From RYN-431 sp036388295 (lineage in GTDB: Bacteria; Planctomycetota; Phycisphaerae; Tepidisphaerales; Tepidisphaeraceae), in contig DASVSC010000090.1 of NCBI GenBank assembly GCA_036388295.1, positions 1 to 16,329 on the forward strand: DNA of 16,329 nt. The letters run 5' to 3'. The first letter of the stretch is position 1; the number at the start of each line of letters is the position of its first letter. Of this stretch, positions 1 to 8,663 are shown piece after piece. The notes beneath the pieces were generated by a model, which had not been told where the DNA came from, searched no databases, and worked only from the letters and a program-made list of their open reading frames with translations. A program made the translations under genes and the position numbers.

Positions 1-3000
1 ACGCCCGCCGTCGCCGCCGACTTTCGTACCAACGTGCACAACTTCTGGGACCGCGGCCTGCTCGGCATGGCGCTGCACCCGCAGTTCACGAATGGCCAGC
101 CGTACATTTACGTGCTCTACACGTACGACGGCCTGATCGGCGGCGCCGCGCCGCGCTGGGGCACCGTCGGCGGGACGGCCGACGGGGGCGGCACCAACGC
201 CTCGGTCAACGGCGCGACCGCCTCGGCCCGCCTCTCCCGCTTCGCCGTCGGCAGCAACGGCCTGATGACCGGCGGCGAACAAGTGCTGATCCACGACTGG
301 GCCCAGCAGTTCCCCAGCCATTCCGTCGGCGATTTGAAGTTCGGCCCCGACGGCTATCTCTACGCCTCCGGCGGCGACGGCGCGAGCTTCAACCTCGTCG
401 ACTACGGCCAGATCGGCGGCAACCCGTTCAACGACCCCGCCAACGAAGGCGGCGCCGTCCGCTCGCAAGACTTGCTCAGCGACAACGACCCGGCCGGCCT
501 GCACGGCTCGATCATCCGCGTCGACCCGGTCACCGGCGCGGCCGCGCCGGGCAATCCGTACGCCGGCTCGGCCGACGCCAACAAACGCCGCGTCATCGCC
601 ACCGGTTTGCGCAACCCGTTCCGCATTACCTTCCGCCCCGGCTCGCGCGAGCTGTACATCGCCGACACGGGCTGGAATACCTGGGAAGAGATCAACCGCA
701 TTGCCGACGTCGGCGACGGCGTGGCCGAGAACTTCGGCTGGCCCGCCTACGAAGGCCCCAGTCGCCAGAGCGGCTACGACGGCCAGAATCTGCCGCTGCT
801 GGAAGCGTTCTACAACAACCCGTCGGCGCATACGACGCCCTGGTTCGCCTACCAGCATTCGCAGCAGATCGTCAGCGGCTCGGGCGAGCCGACCGGCGGC
901 AGCACGCCCACCGGCGTCGCGTTCTACGACGGCAGTGCCTACCCGGCCGCGTACAAGGGCGCGCTGTTCTTCGCCGACTACGCCCGCCAACGCATTTACG
1001 TGATGTACGCCGGCCCCGACGGCCGACTGAATCCGGCCTCGCGCCAGGTGGTGGCCAGTGGTGCGACCGTCGAGCTAACGGTCGGCCCGAACGGCGACAT
1101 CTTCGCCGTCAACCTCACCGCCGGCACGATCACCCGCCTCGTCGCCACCGGCTACGCCCGCCCGCCGGTCGCGAACCTGGCGGCCGACAAGACCACCGGT
1201 TCCACGCCGTTGACTGTCAACTTCGACGCCCGCGCCAGCACCGATCCGGACGGCGGCACGCTGTCCTACGCCTGGGACCTCGACGGCGACGGCGCGTTCG
1301 ACGACTCGACCGCCGCGACCCCGTCTTGGACGTACACCCAGTCGGCCGACACGACGGTGCGCTTGCGTGTGACCGACCCGACCGGCTTGTCGGACACGAA
1401 GACGATCGTCATCACGCCCGCTAACTCCGCGCCCGTGCCGACGATCACCACGCCGCTGACGTCGCTGCGCTACAGCGTCGGCGACACGATCAGCTTCGCC
1501 GGCTTCGCGACCGACGCCGAAGACGGCACGCTGGCCGCGACGCGGCTGACTTGGTCCGTGTCCGTCGTGCACGGCAACGAGATCGATCCGGACAACGCCC
1601 ACGAGCACACGATCACCAGCTACGCCGGCGTCAGCAGCGGCAGCTTCGTCGCGCCCGATCACGAAGCGCCCAGCTGGCTCGTCCTGCGCCTCACGGCCAC
1701 TGATTCCCGCGGCCTGACCGGCACGACCGCCCTGCGCATCGACCCGCGCACGGTCGTGCTCACCTTCCAGTCCAGCCCGACCGGCCTCAAAATTACGTTC
1801 AACGGTACGGAATACACTGCGTCGTTCAGCAAGACCGTTAACGCGAATTCAGTCAACTCTCTATCAGCCGCTGCCAGCCAGACCATTAACGGCGTGAACT
1901 ACGCGTTCACCGGCTGGAGCCAGGGCGGTGCGGCGGCGCAAAACTTCAACGCCCCCGCCAGCGCCGCCACTTACACCGCGACCTATGCCGCGTCGACCAC
2001 GCCCGCCACGGTCAAGCTCACCGGCACCGTGATCGGCACGACCGCCAGTTCCATCCCCAGCAGCACCGACCGCACCAAGCCGTTCGACGGCAATCTGACC
2101 ACGTACTTCAACACGTCCGTCTCGTCCGCCTGGACGGGCCTCGACCTCGGCTCGGCCAAGACGGTGTCTCAGATCAAGTTCGCGCCGCGCAGCGGCTATG
2201 CCAGCCGCATGGTCAACGGCGTGTTCCAGGCCAGCAACAGCGCGACCTTCAGCAGCGGCGTCGTGCAGCTGTACAGGATCACCACCGCGCCCGCGCAGGG
2301 CGTGCTGACGACCGTGAATGTGAACCCGGGCGTCGCCTATCGCTACGTTCGTTATGTCGGCCCCAGCGGTTCGTCGGGCAATGTCGCGGAGATCGAGTTC
2401 CACGGCCCGCCCGCCGGCCCGACGCCGACCGTTCCCGCCGCCCCCGCCGGCCTGTCGGCCGCGGTTCTGGCTGGCCCGCAGGTGAAGCTGACTTGGACCG
2501 ACGTGTCCACGAATGAGACGTCGTTCGTCGTGCAGCGTCGCTACGCCGGCTGGGTTTGGGAGGACCTGCCGGTCAGTGTCGGCGCGAACGCCACGACCAT
2601 GACCGACATGACCGCCGCGGCCAATGTCTCGTACGAATACCGCGTGGCCGCCCGCAACGCCGCCGGCCTGTCGGCCTACAGCGACGTCGTGCGGGTCAAC
2701 ACCGCTAACACCGGCGTCGCCCCGCCGGCCGCGCCGTCGTTGCTGGTCGTGAACGCAGTCAGCGGCACGCGTATTGATTTGTCCTGGCAGGACAACAGCA
2801 GCACCGAAACCGCCTTCCGTGTCGAACGCCGCGTCGCCGGCGGCAGCTTCACGCTGCTGACCACGACGTCCGCCAACGTCCGCACGTTCAGCGACACCAC
2901 GACCGTCGCCGGCAACACCTACGAATACCGTGTGATAGCGACCGACGGCACGCAAAGCTCGACGGCGTCGAACGTCGCCAGCGCGACCACGCCCGGCGGC

Positions 3001-3282
3001 CCGACCGCCGTGCCCGCCGCCCCGACCGGCCTCACCGCGCGGTACGTCAACAACGTCGTGCAACTGGCATGGACGGACAACGCCACGAACGAGACGGCCT
3101 TCCGCATCGAGCGTCGCTACCGCGGCTGGGTCTGGGAAAGCCTCGTCACCGTCGGCCAAAATGTATCGAGCTACGCCGACACCTCGACCTTCTCCGGCGC
3201 GGCGTACGAGTACCGCGTCGTCGCGGTCAACGGTGCGGGCGACTCGACGCTCTCGAACGGCGTCGAACTCGTGCGGGCCTGA
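1..3282 (+). CDS. PQQ-dependent sugar dehydrogenase-like exoprotein with PKD, F5/8C-like and three FN3 domains (5' partial)
   Basis: The frame is open from base 1, so the N terminus (presumably with a signal peptide) lies outside the window; 1093 residues are visible. Residues 1-384 resemble the glucose/sorbosone dehydrogenase beta-propeller: HNFWDRGLLGMALHP, a His near 107 before LKFGPDGYLYASGGDG, GLRNPFR near 202 and a late GALFFADY. Members oxidise sugars with PQQ; I could not confirm the catalytic or PQQ ligands by eye. Downstream are a PKD domain (about 388-473, with DLDGDG), a beta-sandwich segment (476-585), a short InlB-B-like repeat (590-665, FTGWSQGG), an F5/8 type C-like galactose-binding segment (670-805, DLGSAKTV and YRYVRYVG) and three FN3 domains (810-901, 907-998, 1004-1093). 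No membrane anchor or sorting tail is seen at the C terminus. It is likely secreted or surface-associated. The substrate is unknown, and activity as a dehydrogenase is inferred from family only. Confidence 0.85.
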   Translation, partial: TPAVAADFRTNVHNFWDRGLLGMALHPQFTNGQPYIYVLYTYDGLIGGAAPRWGTVGGTADGGGTNASVNGATASARLSRFAVGSNGLMTGGEQVLIHDWAQQFPSHSVGDLKFGPDGYLYASGGDGASFNLVDYGQIGGNPFNDPANEGGAVRSQDLLSDNDPAGLHGSIIRVDPVTGAAAPGNPYAGSADANKRRVIATGLRNPFRITFRPGSRELYIADTGWNTWEEINRIADVGDGVAENFGWPAYEGPSRQSGYDGQNLPLLEAFYNNPSAHTTPWFAYQHSQQIVSGSGEPTGGSTPTGVAFYDGSAYPAAYKGALFFADYARQRIYVMYAGPDGRLNPASRQVVASGATVELTVGPNGDIFAVNLTAGTITRLVATGYARPPVANLAADKTTGSTPLTVNFDARASTDPDGGTLSYAWDLDGDGAFDDSTAATPSWTYTQSADTTVRLRVTDPTGLSDTKTIVITPANSAPVPTITTPLTSLRYSVGDTISFAGFATDAEDGTLAATRLTWSVSVVHGNEIDPDNAHEHTITSYAGVSSGSFVAPDHEAPSWLVLRLTATDSRGLTGTTALRIDPRTVVLTFQSSPTGLKITFNGTEYTASFSKTVNANSVNSLSAAASQTINGVNYAFTGWSQGGAAAQNFNAPASAATYTATYAASTTPATVKLTGTVIGTTASSIPSSTDRTKPFDGNLTTYFNTSVSSAWTGLDLGSAKTVSQIKFAPRSGYASRMVNGVFQASNSATFSSGVVQLYRITTAPAQGVLTTVNVNPGVAYRYVRYVGPSGSSGNVAEIEFHGPPAGPTPTVPAAPAGLSAAVLAGPQVKLTWTDVSTNETSFVVQRRYAGWVWEDLPVSVGANATTMTDMTAAANVSYEYRVAARNAAGLSAYSDVVRVNTANTGVAPPAAPSLLVVNAVSGTRIDLSWQDNSSTETAFRVERRVAGGSFTLLTTTSANVRTFSDTTTVAGNTYEYRVIATDGTQSSTASNVASATTPGGPTAVPAAPTGLTARYVNNVVQLAWTDNATNETAFRIERRYRGWVWESLVTVGQNVSSYADTSTFSGAAYEYRVVAVNGAGDSTLSNGVELVRA

Positions 3283-3314
3283 GCCATTCGGCGGCCGGTG
3301 ACCTTGGCGTCTGC

Positions 3315-6300
3315 CTACTGCTTCTTGCGCACCAGCACGACCGTCACGTCGCCACCGCCGGTTGTCGGCTGCGGGTCGAACTGCGGGTTCGTGGCATGGA
3401 CGCGGCCCGCCGCGGCCCGGCCGGCGGTGCGGAGAATTTCCCGGGTCACGCCTTCCAGACGCTGACGTGCAACGTCCAGGCCGGCCGTGCGGGTCCGGCG
3501 GTCGGCCTGGGCGGCGGCACCCGGCGTGGTCAGGGCGTACAACTCGTCGAGCGCCTGCTCGGCCTGCGTGATCTGCCGGCCCAGTTCGCGCAGCGCGTCG
3601 GTCGCCGCCGCGGCCCGCACGCCGGCCCCCGCGCCGAAGTCGCCGCGCGCCTGGGCGGCGGTGGCGGCGAAGCGTGCCTGCAAGTCCTGCTTCTGTTGCC
3701 GCACCCGCTCGGCCAGGGCCAGCGCGGTGTCCGGCGACGGGTTGGCCCGGACGGCGACGCGCTCGGCGTCGCCGTCCGTCAGCGTGTGTCGCAGTTGCAG
3801 TTCCAGCGCGTCATCCTTTTTCATCGCCTCGCCCAGCCTGGCCAGTTGCGCGGCGGCCGACGAATCGAGGCCGGTGTACGCCGGCAGGAATCGCACGACG
3901 ACCGGCGGCTCGGGCGCGACCTCCTTGTTTCCCAGGCCGATCAACTGCCCGATCCCGCTGACGGCCTTCACTGGCGCGCTGGCGATGCCGGTGACAAGCA
4001 CGTTCGCCACCGCGCCCAGGGCCGGGCCGTATACGTCGCCGGGCCGGATCGCGCCGTTCTTGATCGGCACGGGCACGTTCATCGTGATCGACCCGTCCGG
4101 GTCGGTGACCGCGCCGATGGCCACGTTGATCGGGGCGGGCAATTTCAGCAATCGCCGCAGCGGCCCGTCGGCCGGTTCGCTTAGCGACAGGTTGGTAAAG
4201 ACCAGGCGGTTGCGCGTCTCGATCGTGCCGGCGGGGTTGAAGCGGATGTCGTTGGTGTTGTCGAACGCCCCGCCGCCGATGGTGACGCCGTACTGCTCGG
4301 CCAAGCCGCGTACGCCGAGCAATTCGAAGCCGTTCACGCTCGTCTTAGCCCAGCCGTCGAGAGCGACCGTGTCGCCGTTGCGCGCGAGCGCGACTTTACC
4401 GCTGGCCGTCACCTGGCTGAACAAATCACGCCGTTCGGTGTAACCGCCGCCGGCGACCGGCCGCGTGCTGGCCTCGCCGCGTGCGCCCTTGCGCGGCGGC
4501 AGATCTACCTTGTCAGCGGTACACAACAGGCTGAACCGAACGGGCTTGCCGTTCCACGGCAGTTGGTTCGACAGATCCTGCACGTCCACGTCAAGAGTTT
4601 TGATCGGCACCACCGTCGGCGGCGTGCTGGTGCGGTCTTCAAGAACGACGTCCACGCCGCTGACGGTCAGACGGTCTAACCGCACCTCATTGGCCGGCCG
4701 TTCGGCGGGCGTCGGGGCGGCAGGCGCGTTCACCGGCTGTGAAGCGGGTGCTTTCGAAGCAGTCAACGTTTCGGCGTCCTCATCGGCCCCCAGCAGCAGC
4801 GTCATGCCGACCGCGTGCAGGCCGCGTTTGTCACGGTACGCACGGGCGATCGGCGTGCTGATTTCCAACAGTTTCACGCTCACGTTTCCGGTCCGTGGCT
4901 CGACTTTAATTCCCTCGCCGTGCACCGCTTCGATCCCGGCCAGCACGGGCCCGTCGGGCGTCGCGCGCAGTTCCAGCGGCTTGACGTCGAACCGCGCGAC
5001 AAACCCGCGGCCGACGTCCAAATCGCGCGGGCCACGCCGGCCGTAGTCGATCGATGCGTCGACGTGCGCGATGAACGTGCCGTCCGTGAGGCCGGAACCG
5101 TCGATCCGCCCGGCCAGCGTCGGCAGCAGCTGCGTCACCCCGTCGCCGCGTAAGCCGGTGATGCGCACGTCTAACGTGGCCGCCGGCTCTGGCGCGAACG
5201 GCGTGAGTTTGACGACGGCCTCGGACGAACCGGTCAACGGCCGCGCCGCGCCCGCTACCCGCAACAGCAGCGGCGCGGCGCTCTCCGCGTCGGCCCCGCC
5301 GAACGACAGCGGCCCCGGCGACGTGATCGACACGTCGGCCAATTCTAACGGCGCCGCGCCCGGGCCGGTGAAGCCGCCCAGCGTCAGGCGTTCGATGGCC
5401 AGATCCAATTTGTCGAGTGTCACGAGCGGCAAGGGCCGGCGCGCGTCGCCGACCATCGCGGCCAGTGACGCCACCGGGCCGGCCGGCGCGGTCGTCGGCG
5501 CGGCGGCCTGCTCCGGCTGCGTGGTCGGCGGCACGGCTTTCGATCGCAGGCCGAGTAATTCGATGCCGTCGGGCGTTCGTTCCACGCCCGCCGCCACGCC
5601 ACGCGACGACAGTTCGGCCACGTCGAACACGCCTGCAACCTGGTCGATGCGCCGGGCATTAAGCGTGAAGGCGTCCACTTTCGCCAACGCCTTCTCACCG
5701 CCGCGATCGCCCCAATCCAACTGCGTGGCCGACAGATTCGCGGCCAAGCCGCCGTCGACGTGATTGGACAGACCGGCCTCTAGGCGCGCGGCGAAGCGGG
5801 CATCCTCGAGCGTCGGCTGCAACGTGGCCGGCAGATATCCGGCGACCCGGCTCGCGCCCGCCGGTGACAGGATGCCGGCGGCGTTGATCATCAATCGCAC
5901 CGACGGCGATTCCGGAAACGCAACGACGTCACCTTCCACCGTCAACTGCCGCACGACGTCGTCGACCGTCGCGTCCAGCTTCAGCCGGGCGGGCGTCGTG
6001 GCGGCGGTGTCGAGCGCGTCGAGCGACACGTCTATGCCGCCGCGCAATTGCACCGGCGTCGCCGCCGCTTGGTCCGTCCAATCGAGACTCGCGCCGCTGA
6101 CGCGCAAGGCCTTGATCCCCACGGCCATCGGCAGCGCCGGCAGTCGCAGCGGTACGGGCGAGGCAGGCGCGGTGGTTGGCGTAGCGATGTCATTCGGTCC
6201 GGCCACGACAGGAATCAGATGAACGCCGCCGAGGCGCAGCGAACCGTCCGCGTCGCGGGCCACACGCACGCGCGGCCGCGTGGCGTGCATGGAGTCGACG

Positions 6301-8663
6301 TCGACGCGCGTCGACGTGAGCGACAGGCCGTTGACGCCGAACGAATCGACGCCCGCCAGCTCCACGGGGCCGTCGAAGTAGCTCACGTCGTGGACTTCCA
6401 GGTTCAGGCCCAGCCCCGTGTCCGCCTGCGTCACCGTGGCCGAGCCGGAGGCGTTCAGGCGGCCGGCGACGAGTGTGGGTTCGACGCCGAACGGCTTCAG
6501 GTACGGCGTGAGGCGCTGCCCGGTCAGGCCTTCGCCACTGACGTCGGCGGTCACGGTCAATCGGTTCGGGCCCGGCAGGAATGAGCCAGACAGCGTGAGC
6601 GCGTCGGCCACGCCCGGGGCGGCCAGCCAAGCGACGAACCGGCCCGGCTTGGCGGCGGTTCGAGACTGCAGATCGATCAGCAAATCCTGCACGTCCACGC
6701 CCGCCTCATCGAAAGTGAATGTCGATGCCGTCGCGGCGGACTGGTCTTCCAACACCAGCTTCGCCCCGCCCCACTTCAGCCGGTCGATCTGCACCCGCGG
6801 CAGCACGGCGGGCGCGGCCGGCTGCGACGCAGCGGGTTCGCCGGCTTCCACGACCGCGTTCGTTTGCTGCGGCGCGGTGGCCGTGGGAATGAACTTAAAG
6901 CCGCTGGCGCCGACGCGGCCGTCGGCGTCACGGACGATGCGCAGGCCGGGGCCGGTGACGTCGATCGACTTCACGATGATCGAAGCGGCGTCTGACCTGT
7001 CGCCGCCCGACCGCGTGTAAGTCAGGCCGTCGACGCGGGCGGTCTTCAGTGTCAGCAGTGAGGCGTCGCCGTCGACCAAACGCAGGTTCGTGACGCCGGC
7101 GGTGGCGGTCGTCGCGCCGCCGGGCGTCACAGTCACGGCCGCGTCGAGGTCGGCGTGAAAGCGGGCGTCATGCAGTTGCGACTGCAGGCCGTGGCGGCTC
7201 AGGTACGGGGCGATCGCCTCCGGGCGGACGCCGTCGGCGGTGACGTTGAGCGTGGCCGTCTTTGTCGCCGCGAATGGGCGAAGGTCGCCGTGCACCGTGA
7301 CGTTGCGCGCGACGCCCGGCAGCGCCGCCACGAGCGACAACGGCACAGCGGCGTCGGCCCGCGCGGGGTCGCTGTCGATGCCGCGCAGTGTCATGGATTC
7401 GAGCCGGGCGACCAGCGTCGCCGCGGGCGCGACCACTTCGTCCGTCACCGTGGCCTGCAAGTTGCGCAGGTCCAACTCGCCGAGCGAAAAACGGAACGGC
7501 GGTGCGCTCTTAACCACCACGACGGGTGCGGCCGGCGTGGCGGGCGACGGAACGGTTGTGGCAACAACGGCCGGCGCGTCGGCGGCCGGGGCGACGGCCA
7601 ATCCGGCGATTTCCACCTGCCCGTCGGTCGTGCGTCGGGCGGTCGCAAGGCCGTTGGCCAGGGTCAGTTTGGTGATGTCGACACCACTGGCGCTGAGGCG
7701 CGCAGCGTCCAGTTCCAGGTTTTCGAGCGACGCCCATTGCTGGCCGTCGGCGATCGCGCTGACGTTGCTGACCCGAACCTTGGCGCTGAAGTCGGCGCTG
7801 TTCGGAATCGTCCGGGCGACGAACGACAAATCGGCCCGCACCGTCACGTCGCGGGCCGTCGGACGCAGACCGAGTTGGGCTAAGTAACCGGCGGCGGCGG
7901 GGGGATGCAAACCGCGCAGCAACAGCTTGACGTCGGCCTTCAGTTCGTCGGGCGAAGTGTGGGCCTGACCGCGGATTTGCAGGGTGTCCAGCAGCGGGTC
8001 GACGCCGACGTCCAGTTCCACCCGCGTCGGCCCGTTCGGAATGCCGACGTCGCTGACGCGCAGGCTCGTTTGCACCACGGCCTCGAAGACGGGCGTGACG
8101 CTGCGGTCGCGCAGCCGCAGCGTGACGTGCGACAAACGCACCGCGTCGACGCGCAGCGGCGCGTCCAGGCTGATCGGCCGCGCCGGCTGCGTGGCGGCCG
8201 TCGGCGTTTTCGAACCCGCCGACTGGCCGACGGCGAGGAAGCGGTTCAGCAGCGGGATCGACCCGTCGGCTTCGCGGTCAATGGCCAGGATCACGCCGTC
8301 GATTTCCGCGCGATGGACGACCAGCCGGCCGCGCAGCAGGTTCAGGGGCGACAGGTTTCCCTGCACGTATTCGCCCTGCAGGATCGAGTCGCCGCCGCCG
8401 GCCGGGCGGATTTTCAGGCCGTACAGGTTCGCCGTGCCGCCGAGCAGGCTAAGGTTCAGGCGGTCATAGCCCAGTTCCAGGTCGTACACCCGCGCGATGC
8501 GGTCCAGCACGGTCGGCAACAGCACGTTAAGCGCGATGCGGAAGACGCACGCCCCGATGAGCAGGACCAGCACGGCGATTCGGAGCCGCTGCCGCCACGT
8601 GCGGCGGCGCCTGGGCGGCTTCGCCGGCGCAGACTCGGGCGGCGGCGTTACGTCTTGGCTCAT
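3315..8663 (-). CDS. AsmA/DUF748-like giant envelope protein
   Basis: This 1782-residue protein starts with a short basic cytoplasmic tail (RRRRTWRQR, 18-26) and a single membrane helix (about 28-50); the rest should lie in the periplasm. The opening after the helix (LELGYDRLNLSLLGGTANLYGLKI) and the C-terminal part (about 1470-1630, with IRFNPAGTIETRN, GAIRPGDVYGPALGAVANVL and VVVRFLPAYTGLD) read like the AsmA-like/DUF748 group. Relatives such as TamB and YhdP are thought to form long hydrophobic grooves that carry phospholipid between membranes; that role here is inference. Between the ends, a motif of the type RDADGxxxxxG recurs six times (near 133, 348, 582, 806, 1032, 1280), each followed by an Ala/Pro/Thr-rich linker and then an LxLxxxxLxLxDxS-like strand. 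Residues 1640-1755 are helical and probably coiled-coil. A good Shine-Dalgarno lies upstream, and the start overlaps the stop of the preceding lipoprotein gene, so translation is probably coupled. It converges on the dehydrogenase gene with only 32 bases between them. Confidence 0.82.
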   Translation of the reverse strand: MSQDVTPPPESAPAKPPRRRRTWRQRLRIAVLVLLIGACVFRIALNVLLPTVLDRIARVYDLELGYDRLNLSLLGGTANLYGLKIRPAGGGDSILQGEYVQGNLSPLNLLRGRLVVHRAEIDGVILAIDREADGSIPLLNRFLAVGQSAGSKTPTAATQPARPISLDAPLRVDAVRLSHVTLRLRDRSVTPVFEAVVQTSLRVSDVGIPNGPTRVELDVGVDPLLDTLQIRGQAHTSPDELKADVKLLLRGLHPPAAAGYLAQLGLRPTARDVTVRADLSFVARTIPNSADFSAKVRVSNVSAIADGQQWASLENLELDAARLSASGVDITKLTLANGLATARRTTDGQVEIAGLAVAPAADAPAVVATTVPSPATPAAPVVVVKSAPPFRFSLGELDLRNLQATVTDEVVAPAATLVARLESMTLRGIDSDPARADAAVPLSLVAALPGVARNVTVHGDLRPFAATKTATLNVTADGVRPEAIAPYLSRHGLQSQLHDARFHADLDAAVTVTPGGATTATAGVTNLRLVDGDASLLTLKTARVDGLTYTRSGGDRSDAASIIVKSIDVTGPGLRIVRDADGRVGASGFKFIPTATAPQQTNAVVEAGEPAASQPAAPAVLPRVQIDRLKWGGAKLVLEDQSAATASTFTFDEAGVDVQDLLIDLQSRTAAKPGRFVAWLAAPGVADALTLSGSFLPGPNRLTVTADVSGEGLTGQRLTPYLKPFGVEPTLVAGRLNASGSATVTQADTGLGLNLEVHDVSYFDGPVELAGVDSFGVNGLSLTSTRVDVDSMHATRPRVRVARDADGSLRLGGVHLIPVVAGPNDIATPTTAPASPVPLRLPALPMAVGIKALRVSGASLDWTDQAAATPVQLRGGIDVSLDALDTAATTPARLKLDATVDDVVRQLTVEGDVVAFPESPSVRLMINAAGILSPAGASRVAGYLPATLQPTLEDARFAARLEAGLSNHVDGGLAANLSATQLDWGDRGGEKALAKVDAFTLNARRIDQVAGVFDVAELSSRGVAAGVERTPDGIELLGLRSKAVPPTTQPEQAAAPTTAPAGPVASLAAMVGDARRPLPLVTLDKLDLAIERLTLGGFTGPGAAPLELADVSITSPGPLSFGGADAESAAPLLLRVAGAARPLTGSSEAVVKLTPFAPEPAATLDVRITGLRGDGVTQLLPTLAGRIDGSGLTDGTFIAHVDASIDYGRRGPRDLDVGRGFVARFDVKPLELRATPDGPVLAGIEAVHGEGIKVEPRTGNVSVKLLEISTPIARAYRDKRGLHAVGMTLLLGADEDAETLTASKAPASQPVNAPAAPTPAERPANEVRLDRLTVSGVDVVLEDRTSTPPTVVPIKTLDVDVQDLSNQLPWNGKPVRFSLLCTADKVDLPPRKGARGEASTRPVAGGGYTERRDLFSQVTASGKVALARNGDTVALDGWAKTSVNGFELLGVRGLAEQYGVTIGGGAFDNTNDIRFNPAGTIETRNRLVFTNLSLSEPADGPLRRLLKLPAPINVAIGAVTDPDGSITMNVPVPIKNGAIRPGDVYGPALGAVANVLVTGIASAPVKAVSGIGQLIGLGNKEVAPEPPVVVRFLPAYTGLDSSAAAQLARLGEAMKKDDALELQLRHTLTDGDAERVAVRANPSPDTALALAERVRQQKQDLQARFAATAAQARGDFGAGAGVRAAAATDALRELGRQITQAEQALDELYALTTPGAAAQADRRTRTAGLDVARQRLEGVTREILRTAGRAAAGRVHATNPQFDPQPTTGGGDVTVVLVRKKQ

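Noticed and set aside
1864..3159. A 431-codon open frame on the minus strand inside the dehydrogenase gene
   Set aside because: It is an Arg/Gly-rich shadow frame opposite well-defined F5/8C and FN3 domains.
3283..3314. Bidirectional terminator between the convergent genes
   Set aside because: The 32-base gap has only a short GC-rich partial palindrome and no T-run on either strand.
3069..4184. A 371-codon plus-strand frame crossing the junction of the two convergent genes
   Set aside because: It overlaps the FN3 coding end and the DUF748 C terminus in other frames, and its translation is Arg/Gly-rich without recognisable domains.
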